This document shows, in pieces, positions 1 through 8,734 of a stretch of 64,000 nt of DNA. Each line of letters opens with the position of its first letter. Positions within the stretch are counted from its first letter, which is position 1. Source of the DNA: Helicobacter_D sp964464895 (lineage in GTDB: Bacteria > Campylobacterota > Campylobacteria > Campylobacterales > Helicobacteraceae); contig CAYXGY010000002.1 of the NCBI GenBank assembly GCA_964464895.1, forward strand, positions 1 through 64,000, read 5' to 3'. A program made the position numbers and the translations under genes. The notes beneath the pieces were generated by a model. The model searched no databases, had not been told where the DNA came from, and worked only from the letters and a program-made list of their open reading frames with translations.

Positions 1-142
1 CCCCCTAAAAATAGCTTAAATAACTTCAAAAAATTGGAATTTTAAATTTGGGAAATTGTATTATTATGAGGTTTTGTTATCACTTCATTGGCGAGTAAGC
101 AAAGAAATAGTAAGGGAAATGTGAGAAGAAATAACTATGAGG

Positions 143-1696
143 CTATATTTTGCGGAAGCTTAAGGCTTCCAATAAATGCTCTTTTTGAATCTCTTGCGAA
201 GAATCTAAATCCGCAATCGTACGTGCTGTGCGCAAGATTTTATCTCGTCCGCGTCGAGAGATTCCAAAGCGACTGCAAGCAAGTTCTAGTGTCTCGTTTG
301 TAGAAGTGTCGAGTGTGCAATATCGCTCTAGCTCCGCGCCCTGCAAGCGAGAATTAAAGCACTTTTGTCCGCGTTGTTTTTGGAATATAAAGGCTTTCAA
401 GACGGTATCTTGCAAAGTCATAGAATCTATGCGATGTGTGCTTTGCTCTCCCTCTTGCATTTGGACAAATAAATCCAATCTATCCCAAAAGGGTTCTGAA
501 ATCTTGGATTTGTAGGCATTGATTTCTTTTTGATTGCAACGACATTCTTTGCTAAGGCTTAAGAGATTTCCACAGGGGCAAGGATTCATCGCACCTACAA
601 ACATAAAGTTCGTAGGATAGGTAATTTTTGCTTGTAGACGTGAAATCGTAAAATAATGATTTTGTAGGGGCTCACGCAAGGATTCCAAAATACTTTTTGG
701 GAAATGGGGCAATTCGTCTAAAAACAAAACTCCATAGTTTGCCATACCAATTTCGCCGGGCTTGATGTTTTGTCCTACAGCACTTCCTAGTATGGCAGCT
801 TTAGTCGCACTATTGTGCGGATTGCGAAAGGGTCTGTGTGGAGTGATTTCTAATGTGTTAGCCGCCATTTGCAAAATCTCATAGAGAGTTAAAGGAGGCA
901 AAATATAGGGAATCCTCGTAGCAATCATAATATAGGGAATCCTCGTAGCAATCATACTTTTTCCGCTGCCTGCACTTCCCTCAAGCAAAAGATTATGGAA
1001 TCCACAAGCTGCAATCAATGCCGCACGTTTGGCGCGTTCTTGTCCAATAATGTCAGAAAAATCAAGTGGAAAGTCTTTGGCATAATAGTATTTTTCTCCT
1101 GCAATCTCTTGATGGCAGAAAGGCAGGTCGCAAGAATGAGATTCTAAAGGAGGCAATTCTTGTAGAATCTTGATTGCTTCTTGGAGAGAATCGACATAGT
1201 AAGCTTGTAGATTGGGAAGTTTGGAATAAAAATCTTGTGCGACTTTGGGAAGCAAGAAAAGCGAATTAGATTGTTCTTTGTCGCTCAAAAGAGAAAAAAG
1301 CAGAGGATAGATAGAGGGGCTATCTTTGATACGTCCATCAAGCCCAAGTTCGCCAAAGGCAAAGAATCGTTTGGGTTTGGATTCCGCACTTTGTGTCATT
1401 TCATTAAAATCGCAAGTGCCATTGAGTGCAATCAGTAGGGCAATGGGCAAATCATAAAAGCTACCTTGCTTTGGAATGTCAGAGGGAGAGAGATTCACAT
1501 TGATTTTAAGTGGTGGGAATTTGAAGCCATTTGCCAGCAAGGAGGATTGTACGCGTTGCTTGGATTCTTGGATTGCGTTGCCTGCAAGTCCTGTAATGCT
1601 AAAGGCGGGTAAAGCACGCGTGAAGCTCACTTCCACTTCTACAACTTTTGCTTCAAGCCCTACTTGTGCCGCACAATACAGCAGGTTAAACCCCAT
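143..1696 (-). CDS. comM: ComM/YifB-type Mg-chelatase-like AAA+ ATPase
   Basis: This 517-residue protein belongs to the YifB/ComM family, AAA+ helicase-like ATPases that promote branch migration during natural transformation in other bacteria. Visible are the N-terminal ChlI/Lon-like domain (about residues 1-120), an AAA+ Mg-chelatase core with Walker A GSAGSGKS near residue 240 and Walker B VLFLDELPHF, and the family C-terminal domain with a CPCG / CRC cysteine cluster (CNPCPCG-like, then KECRCN). The start MGFNLLYCAA fits the family. An oddity is an in-frame duplication of nine residues (MIATRIPYI twice) directly after Walker A, which should lengthen or distort the P-loop helix. The reading frame is otherwise intact. 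The family call is secure; whether this allele is active is doubtful. Confidence 0.93.
   Translation of the reverse strand: MGFNLLYCAAQVGLEAKVVEVEVSFTRALPAFSITGLAGNAIQESKQRVQSSLLANGFKFPPLKINVNLSPSDIPKQGSFYDLPIALLIALNGTCDFNEMTQSAESKPKRFFAFGELGLDGRIKDSPSIYPLLFSLLSDKEQSNSLFLLPKVAQDFYSKLPNLQAYYVDSLQEAIKILQELPPLESHSCDLPFCHQEIAGEKYYYAKDFPLDFSDIIGQERAKRAALIAACGFHNLLLEGSAGSGKSMIATRIPYIMIATRIPYILPPLTLYEILQMAANTLEITPHRPFRNPHNSATKAAILGSAVGQNIKPGEIGMANYGVLFLDELPHFPKSILESLREPLQNHYFTISRLQAKITYPTNFMFVGAMNPCPCGNLLSLSKECRCNQKEINAYKSKISEPFWDRLDLFVQMQEGEQSTHRIDSMTLQDTVLKAFIFQKQRGQKCFNSRLQGAELERYCTLDTSTNETLELACSRFGISRRGRDKILRTARTIADLDSSQEIQKEHLLEALSFRKI
902..955. repeat. Perfect 27-bp tandem duplication inside comM
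   Basis: Two identical 27-bp units lie back to back at 902-928 and 929-955. They are a multiple of three, so the comM frame is kept and nine residues are added right behind the Walker A motif. Related proteins, as I recall them, carry this segment once. Confidence 0.95.
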
Positions 1697-1897
1697 TGTC
1701 TTTCCTTAAGTTTTAGATTGCAGTGTATCAGAAGTTTGGGAGAATTGCAAATAAAATCTGAATTTTACGCGGTAATTTCAAAAATAATCCAAATCGTAAC
1801 ATAGTTTTTGATTACAGATTGCTACACATTTTTGCACAATGCTCGCAAAGGTGGTTATTTTGTCATTGCGAGCTTTGTTGGTGTAAGAGCTGTGAGA
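1697..1897. repeat. Intergenic spacer with a degenerate GTCATTGCGAG-type repeat
   Basis: The spacer between comM and rpsR holds no ORF with homology that I recognise. Positions about 1811-1872 read like a decayed copy of the intergenic repeat seen elsewhere in the window: TAC-AGATTGCTAC near the left and GTCATTGCGAG at 1862-1872 on the right. These words recur in reverse complement near 22890 and 43575. Confidence 0.5.
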
Positions 1898-2155
1898 TTA
1901 GATTTTAAAAGGGTTTTCAACAACCTTTTTTCTATCCACGATATAAGGAATCAGTGCCATATGTCTAGCGCGTTTAATCGCAACTTCTACACGTTCTTGC
2001 CATTTTTTTGAGTTACCTGTAAGACGGCGAGGCATAATTTTATAACGTTCAGAGAGTGAATGTTTGAGCATTTCTACATCTTTGTAATCAATAAATTCAA
2101 TTTTTGCCTCTGTGTATCTACAATATCTCTTAGAGTATCTTTTCTTTTCTGCCAT
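1898..2155 (-). CDS. rpsR: 30S ribosomal protein bS18
   Basis: The 85-residue basic protein is bS18, which sits on the platform of the 30S subunit next to bS6. Recognisable features are the N-terminal KKRYSKRYCRY stretch, the IDYKDVEML segment and the RRLTGNSKKWQ motif conserved in S18, followed by IKRARHMALIPY. It is the last gene of the rpsF-ssb-rpsR group, 10 bp after ssb, the usual order in epsilonproteobacteria. The length is normal for the family with a slightly longer C-terminus. Confidence 0.97.
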   Translation of the reverse strand: MAEKKRYSKRYCRYTEAKIEFIDYKDVEMLKHSLSERYKIMPRRLTGNSKKWQERVEVAIKRARHMALIPYIVDRKKVVENPFKI

Positions 2156-2165
2156 AATTTATCCT

Positions 2166-2702
2166 TTAAAATGGTATTTCTTCATCATCAATGTCAATTA
2201 CAGGAATTTCGTTTTCTTTGGCTTTTTGAGGTTTTGGCGCACTTGGAGGGTTTTGATGATTTTCATAGTTGTTGTAACCGCTATTGTTGTGCATATTTTC
2301 GCCATAGCTTTCATTTTGGTAATTATTTCCATAATTCCCATTGTTGCCATTATTTCCAACGTAGTTTCCACCTTCATTTCTTGAGCCTAGCATTTGCATA
2401 TTTTCGGCAGTAATGCTATGTTTGCTCCGTTTTTGTCCGGTATTGTCTGTCCAGCTTTCTAGGACTAAACGTCCTTCAATCAGCACAGATGAGCCGCGTC
2501 TAAGGTATTGATTTGCCACTTCAGCAGTGCGCCCAAAAAGATTCACATCAATATAGCAAACCTCATCTCCTTGCGAACCATCTTGTTTTTTGAAACGGCG
2601 ATTTACGGCAAGCCCGAGCTTTGCTAATGCAGAACCACTAGGCAAATAGCGCAATTCTACATCTCGCGTTAAATTTCCTACTAAAATGACTTTGTTAAAC
2701 AT
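2166..2702 (-). CDS. ssb: Single-stranded DNA-binding protein SSB
   Basis: The 178-residue SSB has an N-terminal OB fold (about residues 1-105, starting MFNKVILVGNLTRDVELR), a flexible middle rich in Gly, Asn and Tyr (about 107-150), and the acidic C-terminal tip ending DDEEIPF that recruits replication and repair partners. It binds ssDNA as a tetramer during replication, repair and transformation. It lies between rpsF and rpsR, 9 bp after rpsF, in the conserved ribosomal protein/SSB operon. Confidence 0.98.
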   Translation of the reverse strand: MFNKVILVGNLTRDVELRYLPSGSALAKLGLAVNRRFKKQDGSQGDEVCYIDVNLFGRTAEVANQYLRRGSSVLIEGRLVLESWTDNTGQKRSKHSITAENMQMLGSRNEGGNYVGNNGNNGNYGNNYQNESYGENMHNNSGYNNYENHQNPPSAPKPQKAKENEIPVIDIDDEEIPF

Positions 2703-2711
2703 TAAACACCC

Positions 2712-3104
2712 TTATTCTTGAGGAGCTTTTTCTTCTGCTTCTTTTTCTTTTAGAGGAGTAGATTTTTTGTTGTTGATTGCTCTATCTACCAAAGTTTCCC
2801 ACGCTTTTTGCTCTTTTTTGCTTTCGTATTTAATCACAATAAAACGCAAAATGTCTTCGTTAATGCGGTAAAGACGTTCTAGCTCTAAGACAAGCTTTGG
2901 CTCTGCTTTAAAATAAATGACGAAATAATAGCCACGTTTGTTTTTTTTGATTTCATAAGCAAGGTTGCGCATACCCATATCCAAAGTTGCGCTAATTTCG
3001 CCGCTATTATTGATGATAGCGGTTTTATAAAAATCAATCTTTTGAGTGATTTCCTCTTGTGTCAGAGTGGGTTTAACCACAAACATAGTTTCATAAAAAC
3101 GCAT
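2712..3104 (-). CDS. rpsF: 30S ribosomal protein bS6
   Basis: The 130-residue protein begins MRFYETMFVVKPTLT, the conserved first strand of bS6, and continues with the RNLAYEIKKNKRGYY segment typical of the family. It pairs with bS18 on the 30S platform. The C-terminus carries a Lys/Glu-rich tail (about residues 108-130) that is longer than in the shortest S6 proteins. It is the first gene of the rpsF-ssb-rpsR operon; an AAGGAGA ribosome binding site precedes the ATG. Confidence 0.97.
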   Translation of the reverse strand: MRFYETMFVVKPTLTQEEITQKIDFYKTAIINNSGEISATLDMGMRNLAYEIKKNKRGYYFVIYFKAEPKLVLELERLYRINEDILRFIVIKYESKKEQKAWETLVDRAINNKKSTPLKEKEAEEKAPQE

Positions 3105-3180
3105 AAAGTCTCCTTATGGATTTGCCCTTTTGCATTTCAAAAGAGCAAGGATTAAATTTACAAATGTAAAGAGGCGAATT

Positions 3181-4194
3181 CTATCTTAAAATTGCTTGAA
3201 TTTTCATTAAAGCACTCAAAAATCCATTTCCTTTATTGATGCCCCTTAAAGATTCTTCCCGCCAAGTGTTGAGGATAGAAAAAATCAGTTCATATTGGGA
3301 TTCTTTGATGAGAATCGCAAAACGTTTTTTTTGCTCTAGTAGTAAAGGAGGCAGTTTATAGCCCAAAACCTCTTGTGATGAGGTTTCACCATAGATTTTA
3401 ATATGGCTTGCAAACAAAAAAAGCACGAAAAAGTATTTTTGTACTTCATTGATGAGGGGCACTTCTTCAAATCCTTGCTCTAAAAATTGAGATAATTTAT
3501 CAAAATAAGGTTTTTTTAGTAGCAAGGATTCTAAAATCTCTTCTAGTTTGACGCTGCCTAGACTATAACCCAAGCCCTCAACGATTTCCGCATTGATTTC
3601 TTGGTCAAAAATTGCGTATTTTCGGAGCTCGGCAATACTTAATCCCAAATCAAAATTTTGTTGTTCTAAGATTTTGCGTAGATTAAAGTCTGAAATTTGG
3701 ATTTTGAGATTTTGTGCATATTCTTTTAAAATTAGCATTGCCTCATTGATGTTTGGTATGAAGAATCGTGCCTCAAACACTCCTGCTTTGGCGAGATTTG
3801 CAGGGAAACTCGCAGCCATTGTGCGCGCGTCTGCCGCATATTCTCCCGCACTTTTGTTTTCGGCTTGGTAAAATTCTATGATGAGGTAGCCTGCGCCATT
3901 CTGCAATAGGGATTTTATCAGGGAGTCTAGCTGTTTTTTGGGAATCTTTTTATCAATTTTAATCCATACAAGCGTTTCATCGCCAAATAGTGAGCCTTGA
4001 GAAAAACAAGCAAGCGCACTTTGGAAATCAAATTCTCCAAAATAAAAGCTGTTTTTTTCGCAGCCTTTTGCAAGGATATTTTGTGCGATTTTTTCTCCAT
4101 AATAACCGATTAAAAACATTGCTTCACCATAAAGCAAAATCGCGCGAATTTCTGCTTGTTTAGCAAGTTTGGTATCCAATTCTTTTTTATACAT
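3181..4194 (-). CDS. holA: DNA polymerase III delta subunit (clamp-loader)
   Basis: The 337-residue protein starts MYKKELDTKLAKQAEIRAILLYGEAMFLIGYYGEKIA, the epsilonproteobacterial HolA pattern in which the clamp-loader delta subunit opens the beta clamp. The family is poorly conserved, so the call rests on length, the N-terminal (L)LYGEA..LI pattern, an early region with alternating hydrophobic strands and the C-terminal helical bundle. Its ATG shares one base with the stop codon of rnr (TAATG), so the two are translationally coupled, and the RNase R-HolA pair is, as I recall, conserved in Campylobacterota. Confidence 0.85.
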   Translation of the reverse strand: MYKKELDTKLAKQAEIRAILLYGEAMFLIGYYGEKIAQNILAKGCEKNSFYFGEFDFQSALACFSQGSLFGDETLVWIKIDKKIPKKQLDSLIKSLLQNGAGYLIIEFYQAENKSAGEYAADARTMAASFPANLAKAGVFEARFFIPNINEAMLILKEYAQNLKIQISDFNLRKILEQQNFDLGLSIAELRKYAIFDQEINAEIVEGLGYSLGSVKLEEILESLLLKKPYFDKLSQFLEQGFEEVPLINEVQKYFFVLFLFASHIKIYGETSSQEVLGYKLPPLLLEQKKRFAILIKESQYELIFSILNTWREESLRGINKGNGFLSALMKIQAILR

Positions 4195-6368
4195 TATTTA
4201 CCTCTACGCTTGTGGTGCGGGAGAGATTGAATCTTTGTATAGTGATTCCTTTTGCTATGCTTGATTTTTCGTGCCATATTTTGTGCCTTTTCTTTAGCCT
4301 TTTGTCTTGCTTGCCTTTCTTTTTGATTGGACTTCGTCAAAAGATATTTAGAAATCTGCTCATTTGCAATTCCGAGACTTTCATTATAGCTTTCTACGAT
4401 TCTACCATAAATTTTGGCAGTTGCAACATTGACTTCTACAATCTGAACGCGCACTTTTTGATATTGGACGCCATTACCTTTAAGACATATCACGCGTGCG
4501 CCTTGCAACGGAGGAGTGGTAAGCGAAATGAGATTAGGTCTGGAATCATTGAGGATAAAGCCAAGAAAGGCTTGTCCGATTCTGTGATGTAAAAATCGTG
4601 CGAATTTACGGTCTTTGAAATCCATTTCTATTTTTGCAACCTCGCGTTCTTTTTGGCTTAGAGTCTCGCAAAGCAAAGGAAGAGATTCCTTAGTCGCACA
4701 ATCTTCGCAGAGTTTGACTTTTGCCTTAAGGATTCTATGCAGGAGTAAATCACTATAACGACGAATCGGAGAGGTAAAATGGCTATAAGATTCAAATCCC
4801 AATCCAAAATGCCCGATATTATGGCTTGCATAAGCTGCTTGTGGCATAGACTTGATGATAAGCTTATCCACTTCTGCTTCTATGTTGCTTGCTTTTGCAA
4901 TGCGTTGCGCTTCCAAAATAGCTTGGTGGAAATCTTTTATCTTTTGTGGAATCGCTTTTTGCCAAATTCCTAATGCCTTAAGCTCTGTGAATAATTCTAG
5001 GATTCCATCGTGTTTGGGCTGTGAATGGACGCGATAAATGCCGAGCTTTAAACTTTCGTCCTTTTGAGAGAATTTTTGAGTTTGTAGCTTTGCACTTTCA
5101 ATGTTTGCAAGCAACATACATTCTTCAACGAGTTGATGACTTGATGTTTGCGATTCTATTTTCAAATCTTTTAATTCTAGATTTTTGTCTAATTGCATTA
5201 GTTTTTCATCACCTAAGAAGTCAAAGCCTAATTTCAAGCGTTTAGTGCGTAGCTTCTGGGCGAGGGCGTGGAGATGAAGAATTGGCTTTCTTAGCGTGGG
5301 TAAAATATGCTTGTTTGTGCCGTTTTTTAGCAATTCATCTACTGCCCCATAAGTGAGTTTTTGGCGCACCTTAATCACCGCCTCAAAGAGTTCGCTATTA
5401 AGCACGGCTTGAGTGCGCTTGTGCAAACGAATTTTCCAAACCATTGCAAGGCGCAGCTTGCCCTCGTTTAATGAGCAAAGATTTTCGCTTAGAATAGGTG
5501 GCAGCATCGGAATAGATTTGTGCGGGAAATAGACGCTAAAACCGCGATTTCTTGCCTCTAAGTCTAGTGGGGAATCTTTGGGGACATAATAACTCACATC
5601 GGCAATTGCGATATAAAGCATAGAGGATTCTGCATCAAAATAAATTGCGTCATCGTGGTCTTTTGCCCCTATTGGGTCAATTGCACAAAAGGGTAGATGC
5701 GTGCAATTTGTGCGCTCTTTGAAGTCCTTTAGGCGCACTTCTTGGAATCCCTCGGCTTGGAGTTGTGCATTGAGATTAAAAGATTCCTGCCTTGCATAGA
5801 GATTTAGCGCAAGGATTTCGTCTATTTTGGGGTCATCTAATGTGCCTAAAATCTCCGAAATCTCCCCATTTTTAGGATTGAGTTTCAGGATTGTATGCGA
5901 AGGCAAAGTCTTGAGTGATTTTTGGCTTGCTTTGATTTTGTAGGGAATCTCATTAGGGATTGAGATGGCGATACAATCTAGCTTGTATTTCTCTAAATAG
6001 CAAAGGACAAATTTCTCTTTAGATTCTAAGATAGTGAGGATTTTTGCGTGAGGGCGGCGGAGATTGTGAAAAGTCTTGTGGAGTGCTTTGGCTAGCACAA
6101 TATCGCCCCTTTGTGCGCCTTTTAGGAGATTTTTTTCTATCAGCCAATCTTGCCTTTTTGACTTTGGCAATGGAATCACAAACCCATAACCCTCACGTGC
6201 TAGTTCTACTCTACCAATACAGAATCGCTTTTGTAAGAAATAGCGATTTTTGCGCAGTGTTAGCACTTCAAGGCGCAGGAGTGATTCTAGGATTTGCTTA
6301 AAAGAATCTGCGAGTTTTAAATCAAGCGGAATCCCCTCTTGTAAAAGATTCAAAAACTCATTCATCAA
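4194..6368 (-). CDS. rnr: Ribonuclease R (RNB-family 3'-5' exoribonuclease)
   Basis: At 724 residues this is an RNB-family exonuclease. The RNB core is plain: DPIGAKDHDDAIYFD supplies the catalytic aspartates, followed by IAIADVSYYV, RGFSVYFPHKSIPMLP and later the YASHNIGHFGLG..YSHFTSPIRRYSDLL signature. N-terminal cold-shock-like RNA-binding strands precede it and a basic Lys/Arg tail (last 40 residues) follows. The enzyme degrades structured RNA and takes part in rRNA and mRNA turnover. It overlaps the upstream HDOD gene by 11 bp and the downstream holA by one base. The length matches the shorter epsilonproteobacterial version. Confidence 0.95.
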   Translation of the reverse strand: MMNEFLNLLQEGIPLDLKLADSFKQILESLLRLEVLTLRKNRYFLQKRFCIGRVELAREGYGFVIPLPKSKRQDWLIEKNLLKGAQRGDIVLAKALHKTFHNLRRPHAKILTILESKEKFVLCYLEKYKLDCIAISIPNEIPYKIKASQKSLKTLPSHTILKLNPKNGEISEILGTLDDPKIDEILALNLYARQESFNLNAQLQAEGFQEVRLKDFKERTNCTHLPFCAIDPIGAKDHDDAIYFDAESSMLYIAIADVSYYVPKDSPLDLEARNRGFSVYFPHKSIPMLPPILSENLCSLNEGKLRLAMVWKIRLHKRTQAVLNSELFEAVIKVRQKLTYGAVDELLKNGTNKHILPTLRKPILHLHALAQKLRTKRLKLGFDFLGDEKLMQLDKNLELKDLKIESQTSSHQLVEECMLLANIESAKLQTQKFSQKDESLKLGIYRVHSQPKHDGILELFTELKALGIWQKAIPQKIKDFHQAILEAQRIAKASNIEAEVDKLIIKSMPQAAYASHNIGHFGLGFESYSHFTSPIRRYSDLLLHRILKAKVKLCEDCATKESLPLLCETLSQKEREVAKIEMDFKDRKFARFLHHRIGQAFLGFILNDSRPNLISLTTPPLQGARVICLKGNGVQYQKVRVQIVEVNVATAKIYGRIVESYNESLGIANEQISKYLLTKSNQKERQARQKAKEKAQNMARKIKHSKRNHYTKIQSLPHHKRRGK

Positions 6369-7215
6369 CTAAAGAGTAATCCTCGTTGGGCGAATCTATG
6401 TCTGTATCCAGTCGCATATTTTCTAAGGTAATATCAAAACCCTCCAAGTCTAAATGGTATTGCTGTACCAAGTCTCTTGCCTCTAGGATTTGTTTTTGTT
6501 TGGCAATTTCATAGGGAGTAATAAGCGCATTAAGCACTCTTAGAGGATAAATATAAACTTGCAAATTTTCAGGTGGAGTTGGGTGATTGAGGTAGTGCAT
6601 TACCTGCACCATTGTTTCTTCAAAGCTCCAATGCTCAAATAAATATTCTAAAACTTCAAATTGATTGCAGTCAAGCATATTTTGTTCAACTTCTAAAAAA
6701 TTGAAAGGATTAATCTTCTGCATAAATTCTTTTTGTTGGTCGGCTTGTCTTAAGCAATTTGAAATAATCACCATACCAATGTGCATTACAAGTGCGCAGG
6801 GGACTAGAATCTCTAGCAAATGAATGTTTTTTTGTTGCCAGCGACATAGAAAGGCATTTTTGATATTGGATACATCAACAAATTGGCTGACTTCTAGCTG
6901 ATAGGGTGTCAAATCTATGATGAATTTTGCCTTCATTGCGCTTGCAATCGCCAAGCCTTTTGAAGTGGAGATTCCAAACATTGAAACGGCTTGCAAGATA
7001 GAATTGACTTCGCGATGATAACCATAGAGAGGAGAATTTGCACTTTTGATTAAATCCATTGTCAAAAAGGGGTCTTGCTCAATGACATTAGCTACCTGCT
7101 TAATGCTAGAATTTTCGCGCGAACAAACCCTTTGTAGCTCAATGATTGTTTCGGGTAATGGGGGTAAGGCGTCAATTTCATTGATTACAAAGTCTTTCAT
7201 TGTATTTTTCAACAT
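6358..7215 (-). CDS. HDOD-domain signalling protein
   Basis: The 285-residue protein is an HDOD domain along its whole length. The N-terminus NEIDALPPLPETIIELQRVC and the following IEQDPFLTMDLIKSANSPLYG motif are diagnostic of this inactive HD-like family, which in other bacteria act in signalling, motility or stress responses. The catalytic HD pair is not expected in HDOD proteins. The start is uncertain: ATG at 7215 or 7200, neither with a strong ribosome binding site. The 3' end overlaps rnr. The upstream region is interrupted by the assembly gap and an 8-bp tandem repeat, so an effect of repeat number on expression cannot be excluded. Confidence 0.85.
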   Translation of the reverse strand: MLKNTMKDFVINEIDALPPLPETIIELQRVCSRENSSIKQVANVIEQDPFLTMDLIKSANSPLYGYHREVNSILQAVSMFGISTSKGLAIASAMKAKFIIDLTPYQLEVSQFVDVSNIKNAFLCRWQQKNIHLLEILVPCALVMHIGMVIISNCLRQADQQKEFMQKINPFNFLEVEQNMLDCNQFEVLEYLFEHWSFEETMVQVMHYLNHPTPPENLQVYIYPLRVLNALITPYEIAKQKQILEARDLVQQYHLDLEGFDITLENMRLDTDIDSPNEDYSLVDE

Positions 7216-7239
7216 AATAAATTCAATCCAAAATTTAAA

Positions 7240-7339
7240 NNNNNNNNNNNNNNNNNNNNNNNNNNNNNNNNNNNNNNNNNNNNNNNNNNNNNNNNNNNNN
7301 NNNNNNNNNNNNNNNNNNNNNNNNNNNNNNNNNNNNNNN
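7240..7339. other. Assembly gap of exactly 100 N
   Basis: One hundred N characters, a conventional placeholder length, adjoin a tandem repeat. The true length and content are unknown; the most likely cause is that the repeat array could not be assembled. Confidence 0.98.
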
Positions 7340-7402
7340 GAATCAAAGAATCAAAGAATCAAAGAATCAAAGAATCAAAGAATCAAAGAATCAAAGAATC
7401 AA
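7340..7402. repeat. 8-bp tandem repeat (GAATCAAA), 7 full copies plus a partial copy visible
   Basis: Seven perfect copies of GAATCAAA fill 7340-7395 and a partial eighth follows to 7402. The array abuts the N run, so its real copy number is unknown and larger. The unit is not a multiple of three. It lies between the divergent HDOD gene and hldD, about 125 bp from the HDOD start, and is a likely hypervariable locus. Confidence 0.95.
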
Positions 7403-7675
7403 TAAAATGCGAAATGATAGCATAAACTCTCTAAATTTTTGAATTTTTTGAAACTTTTGTTTTGAGAGAAGTATAGAGTTAGAATCTGATGATGGATATT
7501 TTCCGGGCACTATCACTATTTTTGCAAATCCAATGCTTTAAATTCTATTTTTTAGTCTTCACAATCTCACTTAACTTTAATGCCTCACTTTGTGTTAATC
7601 TTACATTCTTGATTCTTAAGAAAGAATTAGCTTAGATTTCCTCGTGTCTTTTATCGCAAATGTCTAGAATTTTGC
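7403..7675. other. Intergenic region without a recognised gene
   Basis: About 270 bp of AT-rich sequence between the tandem repeat and the hldD promoter. A weak imperfect inverted repeat (ATTCTT / AAGAAT) lies near 7603-7618. No ORF, RNA gene or known element was recognised. Confidence 0.6.
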
Positions 7676-7681
7676 TAAAAT
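7676..7681 (+). promoter_or_regulatory. Probable sigma-70 -10 box of the hldD operon
   Basis: TAAAAT preceded by TTTGC lies 28 bp before the proposed hldD start and just upstream of an AAAGGAG ribosome binding site (7697-7703). A -35 box is not obvious, as is usual in epsilonproteobacteria. Confidence 0.5.
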
Positions 7682-7708
7682 AGCTTTAAATCTTTGAAAG
7701 GAGACAAT

Positions 7709-8734
7709 TTGCAATATATTGATGATTCTTTGAAAGGGAAACGAATCTTAATCACGGGGGGTGCAGGATTTATTGGCTCAAATCTCGCACTTTATTTTCA
7801 AAAACACCATAAAGATGCGGAAGTAGTAGTATTTGATAGCTTTAGAAGTGAGACAAAATTTAGCAATGGCAATTGGAAATCTTTAGGACACTTTAAAAAT
7901 TTGCTTGATTTTCGTGGTGAAGTGATTGTCGGGGATATTACTAATAAAGAGGATTTGGAGAGACTAGAGAAACGAAAATTTGATTATATTTTTCATCAAG
8001 CCGCTATTTCTGATACTACGGTGAGGAATCAGGAAGCAGTTTTGCGCGCGAATGTGAATGCGTATAAGGATTTATTAGATTTGGCATTGCGTAACAATGC
8101 GAGCATGATTTATGCGTCTAGTGCAGGGGTGTATGGGAATAGCCCCGCACCCAATAGCATTGGAAATGGAGAGATTCCAGAAAATGTTTATGGGTTTTCC
8201 AAATTAATGATGGACAATTTGACTTTCAAATATTTAAAGAATTTTCCGCTTTTAAATATTGTGGGTTTGCGTTATTTTAATGTCTATGGCGAGAATGAAG
8301 TTTATAAAGGCAAAACCGCTTCAATGATATTGCAGCTAGGCTTACAAGCCTTGAAATTTAAAAAAGTGCGTTTGTTTAAAATGGGGGAACAAAAACGTGA
8401 TTTCGTGTATATCCAAGATGTAATCCAAGCGAATGTCAAAGCAATCAAAGCCAAGAAAAGTGGAGTCTATAATGTCGGCAGTGGCAAGGCAAGAAGCTAT
8501 AATGAGATTGTAGAGTGCTTGAAAATGGATTTGGGAGAGTTTGAAGTGGAGTATATTGAGAATCCTTACGAGTTTTTTCAAACACACACACAAGCCAATA
8601 TCATTTTGAGTGAAAAATTCTTAAATTATCAGCCACGATTCTCGTTAGAAGTAGGAATCAAAAATTATCTAAGCCAAATTAAAACAATCCATAAGAGTAA
8701 TTTATGGGAAGAAGTTTTAGGAAGCAATGCGTGA
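7709..8734 (+). CDS. hldD: ADP-L-glycero-D-manno-heptose 6-epimerase
   Basis: HldD (RfaD) converts ADP-D-glycero-beta-D-manno-heptose to the L-glycero form used for the LOS inner core. The NAD(P)-binding Rossmann motif TGGAGFIGSNLA is close to the N-terminus and the short-chain dehydrogenase YGFSK motif carries the catalytic Tyr and Lys. I place the start at the TTG at 7709: it lies six bases after AAAGGAG and gives the family N-terminus QYIDDSLKGK, whereas the TTG at 7694 lies upstream of that site. It opens the hldD-hldE-gmhA operon; its stop overlaps the probable start of hldE. Confidence 0.93.
   Translation: MQYIDDSLKGKRILITGGAGFIGSNLALYFQKHHKDAEVVVFDSFRSETKFSNGNWKSLGHFKNLLDFRGEVIVGDITNKEDLERLEKRKFDYIFHQAAISDTTVRNQEAVLRANVNAYKDLLDLALRNNASMIYASSAGVYGNSPAPNSIGNGEIPENVYGFSKLMMDNLTFKYLKNFPLLNIVGLRYFNVYGENEVYKGKTASMILQLGLQALKFKKVRLFKMGEQKRDFVYIQDVIQANVKAIKAKKSGVYNVGSGKARSYNEIVECLKMDLGEFEVEYIENPYEFFQTHTQANIILSEKFLNYQPRFSLEVGIKNYLSQIKTIHKSNLWEEVLGSNA

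Noticed and set aside
88..515. Open frames on the plus strand opposite comM
   Set aside because: They lie antisense to the conserved comM gene or in its 3' flank, have no family pattern and weak start signals.
7403..7675. A small RNA or missed gene between the tandem repeat and hldD
   Set aside because: No stable hairpin with T-run, no promoter-terminator pair and no credible ORF was found.
8580..8595. CA dinucleotide run (about five units) in hldD as a phase-variable repeat
   Set aside because: Too short for frequent slippage, and it reads as ordinary His/Thr codons.
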